Source of the DNA: Acanthaster planci
Taxonomy: Eukaryota; Echinodermata; Asteroidea; Valvatida; Acanthasteridae
Length of the DNA stretch: 64,000 nucleotides
Direction of reading: 5' to 3'
NCBI RefSeq assembly: GCF_001949145.1
Contig: NW_019091377.1
Coordinates: forward strand, 1,076,679 to 1,140,678
Shown here: positions 34,691 through 46,886 of the stretch, piece by piece
Numbering within the stretch: the first letter of the stretch is position 1
Layout of the letters: each line of letters starts with the position of its first letter
Notes under the pieces: model-generated
Told to the model about the DNA's origin: nothing
The model's input: the letters and a program-made list of their open reading frames with translations, nothing else
Database searches by the model: none
Made by a program: the position numbers and the translations under genes

Positions 34691-35338
34691 ACTTTGTACA
34701 CAGAGGCCTGTCCACGTTTAAGTAAAATTGTGCAAGGTAGTAAAGTAGGCCTATCTAATATACAATAACTGTTAAGTAACAAGACGAGTGAACGTACATC
34801 TTCATTTGAAAAGAAAACTGTCACTGCTGAAATTGTATCCATAGTATCTGTCAATCAAAATGTCTTCGGCCACGTCTGCGTCTGGGATAACAGGAAAACC
34901 CTTTTTATAAAATTCAGGTTCCCCTTATAGTGTAGAAGTTTCCTCAAAATGTCCATAAACAATGCCATGACATCAAGCACCCGGTTCAAGTGGCGTCAAG
35001 GGCTACTTTTTTTTGGGGGGGGGGTTCAGTCTCATGCTGACATCCGCGAGTAGTCGACAGAGTTCCCGATCTCACCGAGCCATCAATTCTAGACACTCCC
35101 TCTGTGCGAAATTTGTAGGGTTTCTTCTTGTCTGTGTACTTCTTGTCTCACCTTTATGAACTCATCTCAGGAACGAAAATGATGCCTCATTCTCAGATGA
35201 AACTGTGCACTCTATATTCTCCAGAGCTCAAGTTTCAACGGTGCACAACTGTATATAGTCGCTGCTCGTTCGCATACAGTTACAAAAATGTCCAAACATT
35301 TCAGTAGAAATCATACGAATTACTCCAAAAAACAGTGT

Positions 35339-35737
35339 TCACATGAGGGGTATTTGATGCATACTGTATTCCCTCGCTCGCAGCCTGAGGTTGGCCAGGC
35401 TTGGTCCGATCCCCAGCCCCACGCTGACTCCGGCGGGGTTTTCGGCGTTGACCATGCAGGGGTTCATGAGCGTGGTGGGCACGCCAACACCGCTCGGCCC
35501 GCCTACACCGCCGGCGTGCCCGGGCGGCATGCTGACCGTGCCCGCCAGCCGGCTGTAGGTGGTGGGATTCCAGGAGGCGAAGTCGGCCGGGTTGGTGACG
35601 GGGCAGGGCCGGGCGGCCACCGGCTGCTCCACACTGACGCCGTTGACGTTGCCAGCGTTACGGCGGGCTGATGCCTTGGCCGCCTGGTGGCTGCGCTCGT
35701 TGCGCCGGAACTTTGCCCGGCGGTTTTGGAACCACAC
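35339..35737 (-). CDS. PRRX1: Prrx exon 3 (recognition helix and OAR motif)
   Basis: The acceptor is TTTTTACTTCAG at 35738; the exon starts [16 protein letters not shown], completing the homeodomain recognition helix. A Gly/Pro/Val/Ala-rich region follows and then the OAR motif, ending with IPLM and TGA at 35341-35339. The exon is GC-rich against AT-rich flanks. OAR motifs modulate transactivation in PRD-class proteins. Confidence 0.95.
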   Translation of the reverse strand: MWFQNRRAKFRRNERSHQAAKASARRNAGNVNGVSVEQPVAARPCPVTNPADFASWNPTTYSRLAGTVSMPPGHAGGVGGPSGVGVPTTLMNPCMVNAENPAGVSVGLGIGPSLANLRLRAREYSMHQIPLM

Positions 35738-38700
35738 CTGAAGTAAAAAGAAAGAAAAACCGATCTACTAGATCGAAAAGGAGGGAAAGGTCTCTTTCTG
35801 CCCTTACATGTCTTTAGGATTCAACATTCTTTGGACAAATTTCACGAATTGGACACATTGGACATTGACGAAGTAGACAGGTATACTTCAAAAAATCTTT
35901 ATCGAATTACCAGCTGCATTTCTCGCTAATCAAATACCTTTGAAGTGTTGTCTAATTCTACCCGAAGTGCCCTACAATTGAGATCATTTCATACCAATTG
36001 TTCGTTGAAATAACATATCCAAATTTGTAACCAACTGTTTGTTTTACGTATTGCTCCAAAATGTTAAATTATGGATATTGCAATTTAAAGAAAGATCGGT
36101 TCAAATTTTACATCCTAAATTGGGTTGCACATAAACGAAATGATCTTAAAATAAGAATAGTTTTCGCTGTACGATTTGTGCTTTATCCACGTTAGAATTT
36201 AAAGCATTTTCCCAGGTATGGAAAAAGGCATGGTCACAGCTGTGGGTTTGTCAAAGACACGCCACTTCTATATAAGAGACGTACTTCTGCCTGACATGCC
36301 CAGATGTATTTCAACAGTGCACCGATACATTATACAACGCTTAAAAACGCATTTCCATATGCGCGTCAACACTTGCACCAAGCGTTGCGTATCCGTCAGA
36401 ATCGCTCCCAGGGCGATTTTGACGGCCGAACGCAACGCACACGTGTGTAATGTTAATGGGTCGATTTTTGGGTCCGTGAAGGTGAAACACATGAATGCAT
36501 CGTGTACGCAACGTACCAAAATGTCCATGGAAAGGCGCCTTGATCCGGCATCGTCAAACACAAAAATACTAGAGTGCATGACACTGAAGCGGCCGGTGTG
36601 TGTCGGTTTGTTTCTGAAATGTCACATTGATAATACAGGCTTTGATGAATGCCACCAGACTAGGAAATGTCCGAACCCATTTGCCCTATAGGCGCATGTG
36701 TTAAAATCTCAATTTTACATGTACTGATAATTTTCCCTGTCAGTATGATTGAATGCTTGCCCTTGTGCGACTCTGTGTCCTGTCGAGGCTACACGTGTGC
36801 CTGGCCGTGTTCGAATGACTCCGACTGGCTGCGGTTAGCGACTAGGAGCGACACACGCGCGTATGGGAGGTGGCGGCAGCCGCAAGCCAATGGCGGTCAC
36901 AGACCCGCGTTATTTCCAGTTACAGGGCTACATTTGGACACGACCTGTGTTGACCAGGCTGTCAGCCTCAGACTAACCTTGGCATGTGACGACTGTACCT
37001 GTGATCACTACTGCCTCTGATTTCAGAAACAACCTTAAAGCTTGTGTATTAGGGCACCCTTTTTGAAATTCTACGGTTCTCATTTCCAACTGACCCTATT
37101 TTTGGCTCCCGACCTAAAAAAAAAGAGCCTTATTTCTCTACCGACCCTGCTGAGAGGACCTTGCCTATACACAAAAGTATGTTGTGATGACCCGTACAGA
37201 AACGGCGCTAAAAATGTACTTGTGCGATTCGATTTCGCCCAAGGATCAATATAGCGACAGTCGAAATCCACGGTGCGGCATCACTACCAGACGGCGAGGT
37301 ACTGAACCGCACCCACTGTAGTACATGTACGTGTACGGGGCGGCTAGGGCTATGCATAGCGCATAGGAAAAACCGAAACACCGTGCATGCACCATGCAGG
37401 CCTACATGTAGACACACTGCACACACGAACACCGTACGGTGTCTAGACACGGACTCCAACGAGGTATTGTGTTGTGTACCAATCACAGTATTTCTCTCTA
37501 CTCAGCTAGAAACAAAGACATACATAGTACTCAATATGAAAACAAGTGACAAGTGTACATAGTGCATTTTGCCAGGTTTATTCCGTCATAAATGGCAGCA
37601 GCATGGATTTTTTTGGGGGGGGGTTCGACCGACCGCCCCTTCCTCAGTTGACAAAAAGATACGAAAACCGTAGAATATGAAACGGATGTCCATATTGCGA
37701 ACACAATGCCTTGACCAGCCCAACAGCGATAACACGCTTGATTTCAGGTGTACAGAAAACAGGCAGATCACTCGAAAATTTGATAAACAAGCAAAGTAAC
37801 AAAGCCAGTCAACAAGAAAGCTCAGCCAATCCAAATGACCTATTCACCTCTCTTCTGACCTAGATGCCTCCAGAGAATCTTTCCACTGGTCAGAATCCAT
37901 CGTGAGAATGAGATTGTGGCCCAATAAATTAACCAGAAATAAATATAAAACCGCAAAACAATAAGACTCAGAAATAAAACGCACTTGTTTTTCCTCGTTT
38001 CGACTGTCCCATACACAGAGTTTAGTCTTGGAAAAAGTCAACCGCCCCCACGGGAGCGCCAATAACTCATAAACAAGGGCCGCAAATACGAGCGAGAAAC
38101 CAGGCCGCGTGGCCAACGCCGGTCCCGGCAGAGCATTAAAAACTGTACCTTGACCTAGATATAGAGATTAGTTTTTGTCGTGGTGCGCAATCCGACATGA
38201 CGGATGGGCGTAATTAGGGTGAGCTACGCGGGCAAGATGTCTGGGTCTTAATAAAGGCCGGCTTGTATTTGTCATTGTCCGTTTAGATGATCATTAAATT
38301 TTCCCTGCTTTCAGTGCGCCCAAATCGGGATATCTTTACTTTTTATTTGCATCAAATTTGAGCTGTTCTTCAAAGTTAACAATGTTTGTCACCACCCTGT
38401 CAGTGAGTAGTTGTGATATTGGTGGCTATAGACCCGACTTTGTAGAACGGCAGAATAGGTTATGTCGCCTATCAATTCTACTTGCTGACCAAAAAACCAC
38501 GAGTGGGAGGCCAGTTACAAGCCCCATACTTCTTATAATTACGTTAAAGTTTGGCTGGTAAACTTCTGCTGGTAAGGGAGCTAAGCAGATTTGTGTTCTT
38601 GGAGGATTTCGTGAAATTTGAACCTGATCGTGAAGGTTGGCATAGAATTCTAGTTTGGAAAGATGAGGAGTGTTCTCACGGACAACTGGTGGGAAGTTCC

Positions 38701-41700
38701 TAAATATTCGTTAGTTAAATTGACGAGCGTATGAAAGATAGCCCATAGAATTACAGTAATTTTGTATTTTGATCAAAATACCAACCTAACTGCCCAGTTT
38801 TGCAGCAAAATGACGATATAATATGACTATATATCTACAGTTTTAATGTTACACTACACTTCGCGGTGGTAGTTTAATGAAGTGGTTAATTAACACTGCG
38901 TGGTTTCTCAATAGGCCTATCGCATGTATTTGTGAACTTAATAATTGCTGGAAGTGCGAACGAAGGGGAGAAGGATCACCCACCTGTACCCTGGCCTCGC
39001 TCAGGTCCACTTTCCGGGCCAGCTCCTCTCGCAGGAAGGCGTCCGGGTAGTGGGTCCGCTCGAAGATCCGTTCCAGCGCGTCCAGCTGGGCCGTGTTGAA
39101 GGTGGTCCGGTTCCGGCGTTGCTTCTTCCGCTGCTTGACCTGGGCCGGTGTCAATCCTTCCTCTGTAACCGCTGTGTCGTTAACAAATTACACGGGTACG
39201 ATCATTAACAAAAGACACCAGAAAAAAAGACCGTGACCACTTGGCCTTGACAAGTTACCCCAACCTCGAACTCTGCTGTCACAGAGGGTTCGTGTGCCTT
39301 ACCTTGCGACGTTTCGAACATGGCCTTGGCAATTTCATAAACCCACTGACATTCCTTGCCAAGGTCAGTTCTGTGCAATAGTATTTTTTCTCCTGTCTTA
39401 TAACTTTGAAAATCCTTGCCTATGCTCAAAAACTGAGTTTGTTAAAATATCACTTTGCTCAAAGCAGAAATGGGTGGCGAACCAGCGATGAGAAGTGCAC
39501 ATAATCGTGCGGTCACTGTAGTGTTTTATTTGGTAACCCGTTATGGACAAATATTTCCTGTGTTCGGCAAATACCTGTGCTCGGTATTCCATCAGTTTGA
39601 TCCATATATTAAGTGCCTTTAAATTAAATCTCAGTCACTTTAAACTACGCAAAAAAATATATAAAAAGTTTCCCTTTTCTTATTTCATTTCACACTTTGA
39701 GACAGGTTTTTTTCAATATGCACACTAGTGAAGAACATCGACTGGGCACACGAGCCTCCCAAAGGATGCTGCACCGTATACAAGCGAGAACGTTCGATGC
39801 AAAGCCGTTTGCCAGGCAACATATAATATCCTTCCCCCATAAAACGTGTTGGGAGTTCGGGCTGCGTCCGTTGAATCCTCTGCCGATTAATGATTAGGCG
39901 CTAATGGAAACTGCCGCCGTTTTTCGCCCGTGGGCAATGTTACAGGAACCACGATAACTTCCCCCCTTAGCCGGGGATGAGCTGGTGACACGGATGCTAT
40001 CAAGCCCTTTCACGATATAAAGCCTGGCTCAGACCTATACTGTACCGGGGCTGTGTAATCCCCTTGAGAAAGTTGCTAGCCTCCGAAGAACTTGCGTTCT
40101 TTTTTTGATCAGAGATAGTTATTAGACACGTTCTTCCTTTTCTCTCCTTTTGTCTTTTGGCTATACGTTTCGAGCGTCTTCATATAGAGCAACTTATTAC
40201 CTTTTCAGGAAATCAAAATTTCACTGCTACCAAAAAATAATTTCGTCGCCCATTCACACGCCACGAACTGTCAGCTGATGTGTTCCGTACATGTACAACC
40301 AATATAATAAACGGTCTTATTAAACGCTGCTCCACACCTCCCCATAAATGCCACTTTTGTTTTTTCAAATTCTATAAGCTAAACAGTCATTACTTTCAAC
40401 TTATCCGTTAAGCAGATACAAAGAAGGGAACACTAGTTGACATAATCGGTAATCGGCGCCACTATTTGAGCAAGGAAATTCGTCCTAGCCTTCTCAAACA
40501 CCTTTCATTTGGTTCCCAAAACCTGGATAATAATATCTCCATGGTTAACACGAGCCAAATCTTGGAAATCATCTTCCTTAGTAACACGTTGCTTTTCGAT
40601 TCTCCAATCACACGCTTGATCTTCAATGACGTGTTTTTATTCTACAACGGGAACAATCCAATATTACAATCCAGTTGTACCATCAAAGACAGATTTTGCC
40701 ATTAGTTTGTACAATTCATCTATGATTCATTTACAATGAATATCAATAATAAGCCCAATAATCCTGTTTGCGTGGCCCTTTGTACCTTCTCGGCTTTCTT
40801 CAAAGGTTTTAATGTTTGTCAATCGCTGGATGAATCAGGAGTTGAGCCCATCAATTTGAACTCAAAATCCCACATCTCAAAGACATCTTGAACTGTTTTG
40901 CTTTCCAGTTTTACGCACACGTCTATTTTTGTGCGCATCAAAACTCAAGAGTCTCTCTCTTTTTCCTTTCCACGCTGAAAATCTACTCCGTCATGGCATA
41001 ACCAGATGGATTCGTCAGGCTTATTTTGCTATTACCTCGCCAGCAGACCGTGGGTTAATCCCTGCCAAATCTACCGTGACCCGAGCTGATCCGGACTTTG
41101 CCTTTTACTGGAGGAGTACCGACAAGCGACGAGGTCTGTAATCCCCACCGCGACTCGACGGGAATTAGACCGGGCCAGTACGGCGGGGCAAACGCTATGA
41201 GGCCGCCGGCCACAATCGTGACCGTACATACATGATGAAGTAAGAGTTGCCGGCAATGATTGGTAATCAAGCTTAAAATGAGTGACGAATGTATCTTTTC
41301 CCTCAAAGTCACTCCGGAGATGAAACTGAAAACTGTCGGTTATTTTTGCCTGTTTCATTCTCAACCACTGCTTGTCCGTATGTGCAGTCTTAGGTTTCGA
41401 AGCCCATCTTTCCTGATTATTTTCACGAACCACGGTACTAAAACTGGTTTCCTCAATCAAGGTCACATCTGAATTATGTTTTCACGGAGTTACAACGACG
41501 TTGCCGGCGCACCCATCGCGAAAAATGCCTGAAATTCGAATTGAATAAGTTTCGAAAACTTTTTTTTTACTGGAAAACTTAACTCTAGAATGCAGTTGCA
41601 AATTCCATGCAGCAGGCGAGGTGGAAATCTACCCCGCACTGAAAGTATTTTTGCTTAGCGAAAACAGGTGACCAACCAGTAATCGTGTCATGTAATGCAT

Positions 41701-44700
41701 ATTTCCAACGACTGGTTTCTCAGCTAATTTGGGGGTGAGCGAAATTATTACTTAAAAAGATACAGATTGCCCCGAGCGACTCGCGGGGGCCTTTATAATA
41801 GCTTCGCCGAAGCGCGCGTCTAGGTACTAAACATCAGGAGAAAAGACTGTCTGCGTGTACCACGCGCTTCGAACAGCAGCCAGTGCACAGCCAATCAAGC
41901 AACCACTTGCGCTCCCGTCAAGATGGTTCATGATACAAACCGCACGGTCGTAAAAAGCCGATAATGGATCTTTGACTTTGAGGAAGCTTCGCAGTAAACA
42001 ATAAAAGTCCTTTTTCAGAAGTGAACGCTACTTGTTAAAGGAGGCGCCAACGGTCCAAAAATATTGTGCTGAAGTCAAATTTGCTCATGCCTAGGTAGCT
42101 GAAGAACCTATCGTTAGTAAATCAAAAGCTCCCAAAACATAATCATGAGTGGTTGGTGAGAGGAATGTAGAATGTAGGGGGCGTCTTGGCGCATGCGTGT
42201 TTTCAAAGGTCCGCGACTCAGTATGTTTAAAATCCATTGAACTGTAAAGGAATGTAACGCGGTAAACGGATGAGCGGGAACGAAACCAATCAGAGCACAA
42301 ACATGGGTAAAGGCGCCCGAATCAATGACCAGGCTGATGTAGAATACTAAAATTGTCAAGCATGAACGATCTCTCATTTGGATGCATGCCTTTGCTTTGA
42401 GGTCTGGCCTCCTTCTTTGGGTATGGTGGCATCACTGGTTTACAGAAAAGAAGGCAGAGGAGGATCTATCTGCGAGACATATCAATGTCACCATGCATGT
42501 TTCTATCTATTAAAAATAATGTTTGAAATACATTCGCTTTGGCGCCGGCACATAAGACCTCTCAAAAAGTCCAACACAGGAGTGAAATACCTCATTGTAA
42601 TTAAACATGCCTCGTGCAGATTTATTGACAGCAAACTTCAAGTCTTTTGCAATAGGAATTCGTGGCAGTAGGCAGTATTACACTGTATTTACGCTCACTA
42701 ATATGAGCGTTCTTGATTTTATCATAGGTGAAGGCATCTATCAGTACCCTTTTGGTCACAAGGACAAAAATTACTGCTTGCCGCATTGAAGTATTTCTTG
42801 TCATACTGATAAGATATTAACAAGATATTCCCAGACTTATATGCTAGAAAACAAGATTATTGCACTGAATGCAGTAGATGTGTTTTGCTGTGTTCTGGTC
42901 ATGATGACAACTATAGCTCTTGTCTTGTCGGACAAGATATTGACAGAATTTCACTAGAAGTGAAGCTGTCAACTGCTGTGTGGATTCAAATCACCTACCG
43001 CAACCCCGGCAAGCTCAGTGGTCGAGTGGTTAAACGTTTGTGCTGGTAAGCAGAACGTCACCGGTTCGAATCTCATCGGCGCGAATGCTTTGTTTCACAA
43101 GCTAACAGAATTAAAGTGACAAAAACGTGTCTTTCTGACAAGTGAATTCACTTAGACAATTTTAACATTACAACCATTGAGTGAATTGGCGCAATAGCTG
43201 TAAACACCACGCTGAAAAAAAGCACATTTGGTTGATCTTAACGTCACCAACATGCACAGAAAGCTTTAGTATTCATTACAGACAAGCAGAGTCATTTAGT
43301 TACATTGCCTTTGTGCTATATAAAGTCAGTCACAACTAAGTAAAAGTGGCGACTATTTAAGCCTGATCAGGGGGAGGAGATAAATCACATATAGGACCTA
43401 AACCTGGTCTCAACGAAAAAAATGATGCAGAAATCCAACCTCGCTCTGTTGACTTCGAGATGACATTGAGCAGACGCGGCGGCATAGGGCTACCGTGCGC
43501 CAGCCAGACGCCCTCCGTATCCCAGGCCGCGTGGCAAGCGGCACTCTCGTTGAAACCCGGAGTTACCCGCGGTGGTGTAGGGCTGTAAATCCCTAGCTAG
43601 TAATGCATATCGAGAGGCTAGAGCGGTAGGAGACGTGTTTCGCGGAACCGGTGGGAAGGTTCTAATGACCGAACTGATGTTTCACAAATTTTTAAAGGCG
43701 TGTTTACAGTTTCAGAGAATGGCCCAAGTTTTGATCGCCGTTCATAAACGGCGCATGCAGTGTCTGGCCAAAGGGTGTGAAGTTGGAGGAGTGAAAGCTG
43801 GGAAGCTCCTCCCTTCCATCATGTCCATTCTGCTCAGAAAATGGACCCTGGCAGAAGAGTAGGCCTGTTCGTAGTCATTGTTGTATTCGAGTCCATGTAA
43901 GTCCATTCACAAGATTTTCCAATGTGACAAAAGCATTCTTTTGTCGTTGTTCGCCCAGTTACTTAAGACTGGCCTCGTGAAGGGACTTGTGACTGGACTT
44001 GTGAAGGGCGTGAAAGGACTTGTGATGGAATCCAACACTATTCGAAGTTCACGCAACAAAACATCAGTCTGTTTAGACTATCTTTTGGGGATGGTAACAT
44101 TTTGACGGCAAGCAGTTAACACCCTGAAATGACTTCAAAGCAATAGAAAACTTGACAATAAAAATCACGGAAAATTGTGGAAGAACTACACTCGAATGAG
44201 GTTGATACCACTGAACTTTTGACAGCTGGTCCAGGGGATAGGAAATTTATACACGATTTTAATAGATTTGTGAATTATATTTTGACAAAGCCCTCACAAG
44301 CTAGTGAGCAGTGGCTCTTGAAACCTTAGGATTGTCAAAGTCTGCGTGAGGCGTAGTGAGAATTATTTTTGTCAGTTTCACATTTTATACAATTTGCACT
44401 TCTCCCAGTAGCGCGCCTCCAAGAGTTTGCAACGCGTTGGCCAATCAGGATGCGCGGAATCTGTCGACCCAGTGCGCCTTTGGAAAGGGTCGACAGATTT
44501 CGCGCATAGGGATTGCCAATGCGTTCCAAACTCTTGGAGGCTCGCTGTCGTGGATCGCCCGTATTAACCGTGACAGAAACGCAGGCAACCCGTCTTTGTA
44601 CTAATCGTATCTTTATCAACGGCCCCACCAAAACATTTTTCGTGTTCGTCCTGTGTCAAGCCAGGTCTGCCAAAACAAGAAACAGATTCTAAAAATATCC

Positions 44701-46886
44701 CTGTAACCAGCATCGATATGACGCCGAAGAATCAGCTAATTTTACGTCAGCCTGTAGCCATCTCAAGTTCCAAGACTGATACTCGAAAAGATTAACAAAA
44801 CAAGAGATGAAGTCAGCAATTCTCGCTCGATAATGCATGTTTCAGGTTGAGCTCTTATGCCCGATGCATACAGCACTGGTGGAAAGGTATTGAACATGAT
44901 TGTATCTTAAAGATTTACTAGGTCGAGTGCTATCGTGGATCGGTACGGCGTATCCTTGAACCGCTCTGCTCCCTAGCGTTGAGTTTAGCCACTTTGATGG
45001 GATACGGGTGGCTGGAAGTCCTCTGGTGAAGGTCAACGCACTCAGACCACTTCTTCCGAATCCGATTTATAGCCCCTGGAACACTAACCAGGTCACCAGG
45101 GCGGGAAAGGTCGCTCTGATCAAACGTGCGCGGAGTCGGCATCACTATTGAACAGCTTGCCTCTGGACAAATCTTTCTGTTGCACGCTCGCTTAAGACGA
45201 TTTTCTCATTTCACTCACAATGATGTGTAGTGTCTCACTAACTTTTATATCAAAGTGAACCTAGTTGAAATCCGTCAGACTCTGTGTTCCGTAAAAACAA
45301 AGGTGTATACCTCCGTGTAAAGGCGACCGAACTTTGTATTGTGGGTTTGTTCAAAGCGTACAGAGCAAGCAATAGGAATTATCAAACAATCCGAAGTTCG
45401 TCCATGTCTTCTATGGAGGGTGCCCCTCCTTTAAATGCCTTTGACCGAGGACAACGTAAAAGACACAAATTAGTCGAAAGTTCGCAATTACACCGGCAAA
45501 TCCTACATGTTTCGGATTATAAGAACACGTGAAGCGTAACCAGGGATGCAGAGTGGCAGATCGCGACGGGATGGAAATTTTAAAAGCCAAATTGGAAAGC
45601 TGATAGAACTAGAAGTAAACTGGGGCAAGGAAAATAGGTCAAGTGGGGTGAAAACTCTCTTCTGCATTGGGCAAAGAAAACCTCGGTCATGCGCAGGGAT
45701 AAAAATGCATTTGTGGGAAATATTACAAGATATAAAGGCACAAGGAACTTTAACAAATATTTACGTGTTTCCTAGATGACACAAGTCAAGTCTCTCAGCT
45801 GGCGAGCAAGCACCTTTTCAAGCTTAAGTGACAAAATAGTTCAGCAAACCGTGAGTTGGAAACCCCCATAATAGCGGTTGAGTAACCGCGTGCCGCCCCG
45901 CACCCTACCGCCTTTCGCCGCGGGTGTCCCCGTCACATTAAAGCTTCCGGTCGCTTCATTTTGGGTCAAGGTTCTCGACTGACACAGGTGGAACATCATT
46001 CAAATCCTACTTCCCTCTTCACTGAAGTTCTTAAATCTATTGCTTGGAAAGAAGCTGTTACGTACTGATCTTCACCACCCTTTTCTAAATTATGGGTCTT
46101 CCTGGGTGGTTGTAGTCGTAGATAATGTAGGCATCACTGAATTCAGTGAATACAGTATACAATGTACATTTACATTATGTATACATAAGTTCTTAAGCAC
46201 AATGTAATGCCGGTTGCATTGCTTAACTTAAGTCCATCCCGCATCTAGTCGTAATTCAAACTGTAATTGTTTAATCTGATGTTAATACTTGTTCACGGTC
46301 TCAACTACTCCTGCAACAACGACTACAGTTAATTCGCAATGAGATCGTTTTGTCTTTTATAGCGACTGTATCCTTGACATTATAACCAACGTGATGTGCA
46401 ATGAATGAATGTGAATGAATGAATGATGCGCAATGAACGTACTTCAACGTCTACAAGCAAGCGAGACTACGTGACAAAGTATAGGCCTATTAATGAGTGA
46501 TATATTTACAATCGGATAGTTTTTCCTAAAATGATTAAAGTGACAGTGTAATTCATCAAAATAGGATGTTTGGTTACCTAACAGACGAAAATATAAGTAC
46601 AGTAATCACCTTCGTAGCAGCCGGACGAGGCGTCGTCGCCGCCGTCGAGCGCGCCGTTTTGCCCGCCCGTGTCGCCAAGCGAAGACGTGTCGCTGAAGTC
46701 CACGTGCTCCAAGTTGAGCAGGTGCGACACGGAGAAGCTCCGTGCGGCTGCAGCGGCCGCCGTCTGGTGGTGATGGTGGTGGTGGTGGTGGGGATGTGCG
46801 TGCACCTCCAGAGCGTGATCCGAGAGTACGGTCTGCTGCACCGGGCTGTCGTAGTCCGTCATGGACAGGCTGTCACTGCGGTCCAT
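35339..46886 (-). CDS. PRRX1: Prrx (paired-related) homeobox transcription factor, three exons
   Basis: Gene-level entry. Exons 46886-46610, 39171-38984 and 35737-35339 join in phase into 287 codons plus TGA. The protein has poly-His (33-40), poly-Ala (43-48), a [10 protein letters not shown] motif (51-60) as in vertebrate Prrx N-termini, a homeodomain at about 110-169 with [11 protein letters not shown] and Gln at homeodomain position 50, a VEQP...ADFASW patch shared with Prrx, and a C-terminal OAR motif ([16 protein letters not shown], from about 268). The homeodomain is interrupted by an intron between Q46 and V47, a position common in PRD-class genes. Prrx proteins are nuclear DNA-binding regulators of mesenchyme and skeletal programmes in vertebrates; the role here is inferred. 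TGA at 46902-46904 lies in frame 18 nt upstream of the ATG, supporting the start. Whether to call it Prrx1 or Prrx2 is not meaningful for a single invertebrate gene. Confidence 0.93.
35738..38983 (-). other. Intron 2 of Prrx, within the homeobox
   Basis: A 3.2-kb intron at the homeodomain 46/47 boundary. No exon is recognised. A diverged single copy of the 109-bp repeat family lies at about 36815-36935. Confidence 0.8.
36815..36935 (+). repeat. Diverged copy of the 109-bp repeat family
   Basis: GACTGGCTGCGGTTAGCGAC, TATGGGAGGTGGCGGCAGCC and GTTATTTCCAGTTACAGGGC in the same order as the 2663-3045 unit; it lies in the homeobox intron of Prrx. Confidence 0.6.
38984..39171 (-). CDS. PRRX1: Prrx exon 2 (first 46 residues of the homeodomain)
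   Basis: The acceptor is AACGACACAG (39172), with the exon starting at 39171. A second AG nine bases further in (GGTTACAG) would also keep frame. The exon encodes [13 protein letters not shown], the helix-1 and helix-2 region with [19 protein letters not shown], and ends ...SEARVQ at the donor CAG/GTGGGT. The 5' split codon joins exon 1 in phase. These residues match Prrx closely. Confidence 0.95.
43012..43085 (+). mobile_element. tRNA-like SINE head or tRNA pseudogene
   Basis: An A-box-like AGTGGTCGAGTGGTTAA and a B-box GGTTCGAATC at tRNA spacing, with an anticodon-like GGT in GTGCTGGTAAGCAGA. The T and anticodon stems do not pair well, so a functional tRNA is unlikely. A tRNA-Thr-derived SINE is the best reading. 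Confidence 0.4.
43965..44030 (-). repeat. Inverted short copy of the CACAAGTCC repeat
   Basis: CTCGTGAAGGGACTTGTGAC, then TGGACTTGTGAAGGGCGTGAAAGGACTTGTGATGG, is the reverse complement of the minisatellite at 19930-20470. It shows the motif is dispersed. Confidence 0.6.
44407..44552 (+). mobile_element. Palindromic MITE, copy 2 (both arms)
   Basis: Outer arms GCGCGCCTCCAAGAGTTTG and CAAACTCTTGGAGGCTCGC-type complement; inner arms TGCGCGGAATCTGTCGACCC (44451-44470) and its complement with one mismatch (44487-44506). The whole is a nested inverted repeat around a short centre. No target duplication could be fixed. It matches the element at 26597-26720. Confidence 0.75.
46398..46426 (+). repeat. 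(GAAT)n-type microsatellite
   Basis: AATGAATGAATGTGAATGAA and following TGAATGATG. A short simple repeat near the Prrx exon 1 donor. Confidence 0.8.
46610..46886 (-). CDS. PRRX1: Prrx exon 1 (N-terminus, FSVSHLL motif)
   Basis: ATG is at 46886-46884, reading [15 protein letters not shown]; an in-frame TGA is at 46904-46902. The exon ends at 46610 with GAAG/GTGATT, leaving one base. It contains eight successive His codons, six Ala codons and the [10 protein letters not shown] motif that marks Prrx proteins. The acidic Gly/Asp-rich tail ([11 protein letters not shown]) precedes the intron. Confidence 0.9.

Larger units (their letters stand above)
27518..35338. other. Intergenic region between convergent KIF14-like and Prrx genes
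   Basis: No protein family is recognised. It holds a Tc1/mariner-like MITE (28461-28864), a GC- and CpG-rich patch near 29820-30020 with a CCGACA/TGTCGG hairpin, a retroposon tail (30270-30345), and one 109-bp-family copy at 34560-34690. An AATAAA on the minus strand near 34152-34157 could serve Prrx but lies 1.2 kb past its stop. Confidence 0.5.
39172..46609 (-). other. Intron 1 of Prrx
   Basis: A 7.4-kb intron. It holds a tRNA-like SINE head at 43012-43085, a short inverted copy of the CACAAGTCC repeat (43965-44030), the palindromic MITE copy 2 (44407-44552) and a GAAT-type microsatellite near 46400-46425. No extra exon is recognised; first introns of developmental genes often carry enhancers, but none can be named here. 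Confidence 0.7.

Noticed and set aside
35288-35671. Plus-strand frame over Prrx exon 3
   Set aside because: Shadow of the GC-rich homeobox exon on the minus strand, where the homeodomain and OAR motif are clear.
36218-36691. 157-codon open frame within a Prrx intron
   Set aside because: Cys/His/Thr-rich but without spaced zinc-finger pattern; a similar-length frame lies opposite, and it is inside a well-supported intron.
43012-43085. Functional tRNA-Thr gene
   Set aside because: Boxes A and B are present, but anticodon and T stems mispair, so a SINE head or pseudogene is preferred.
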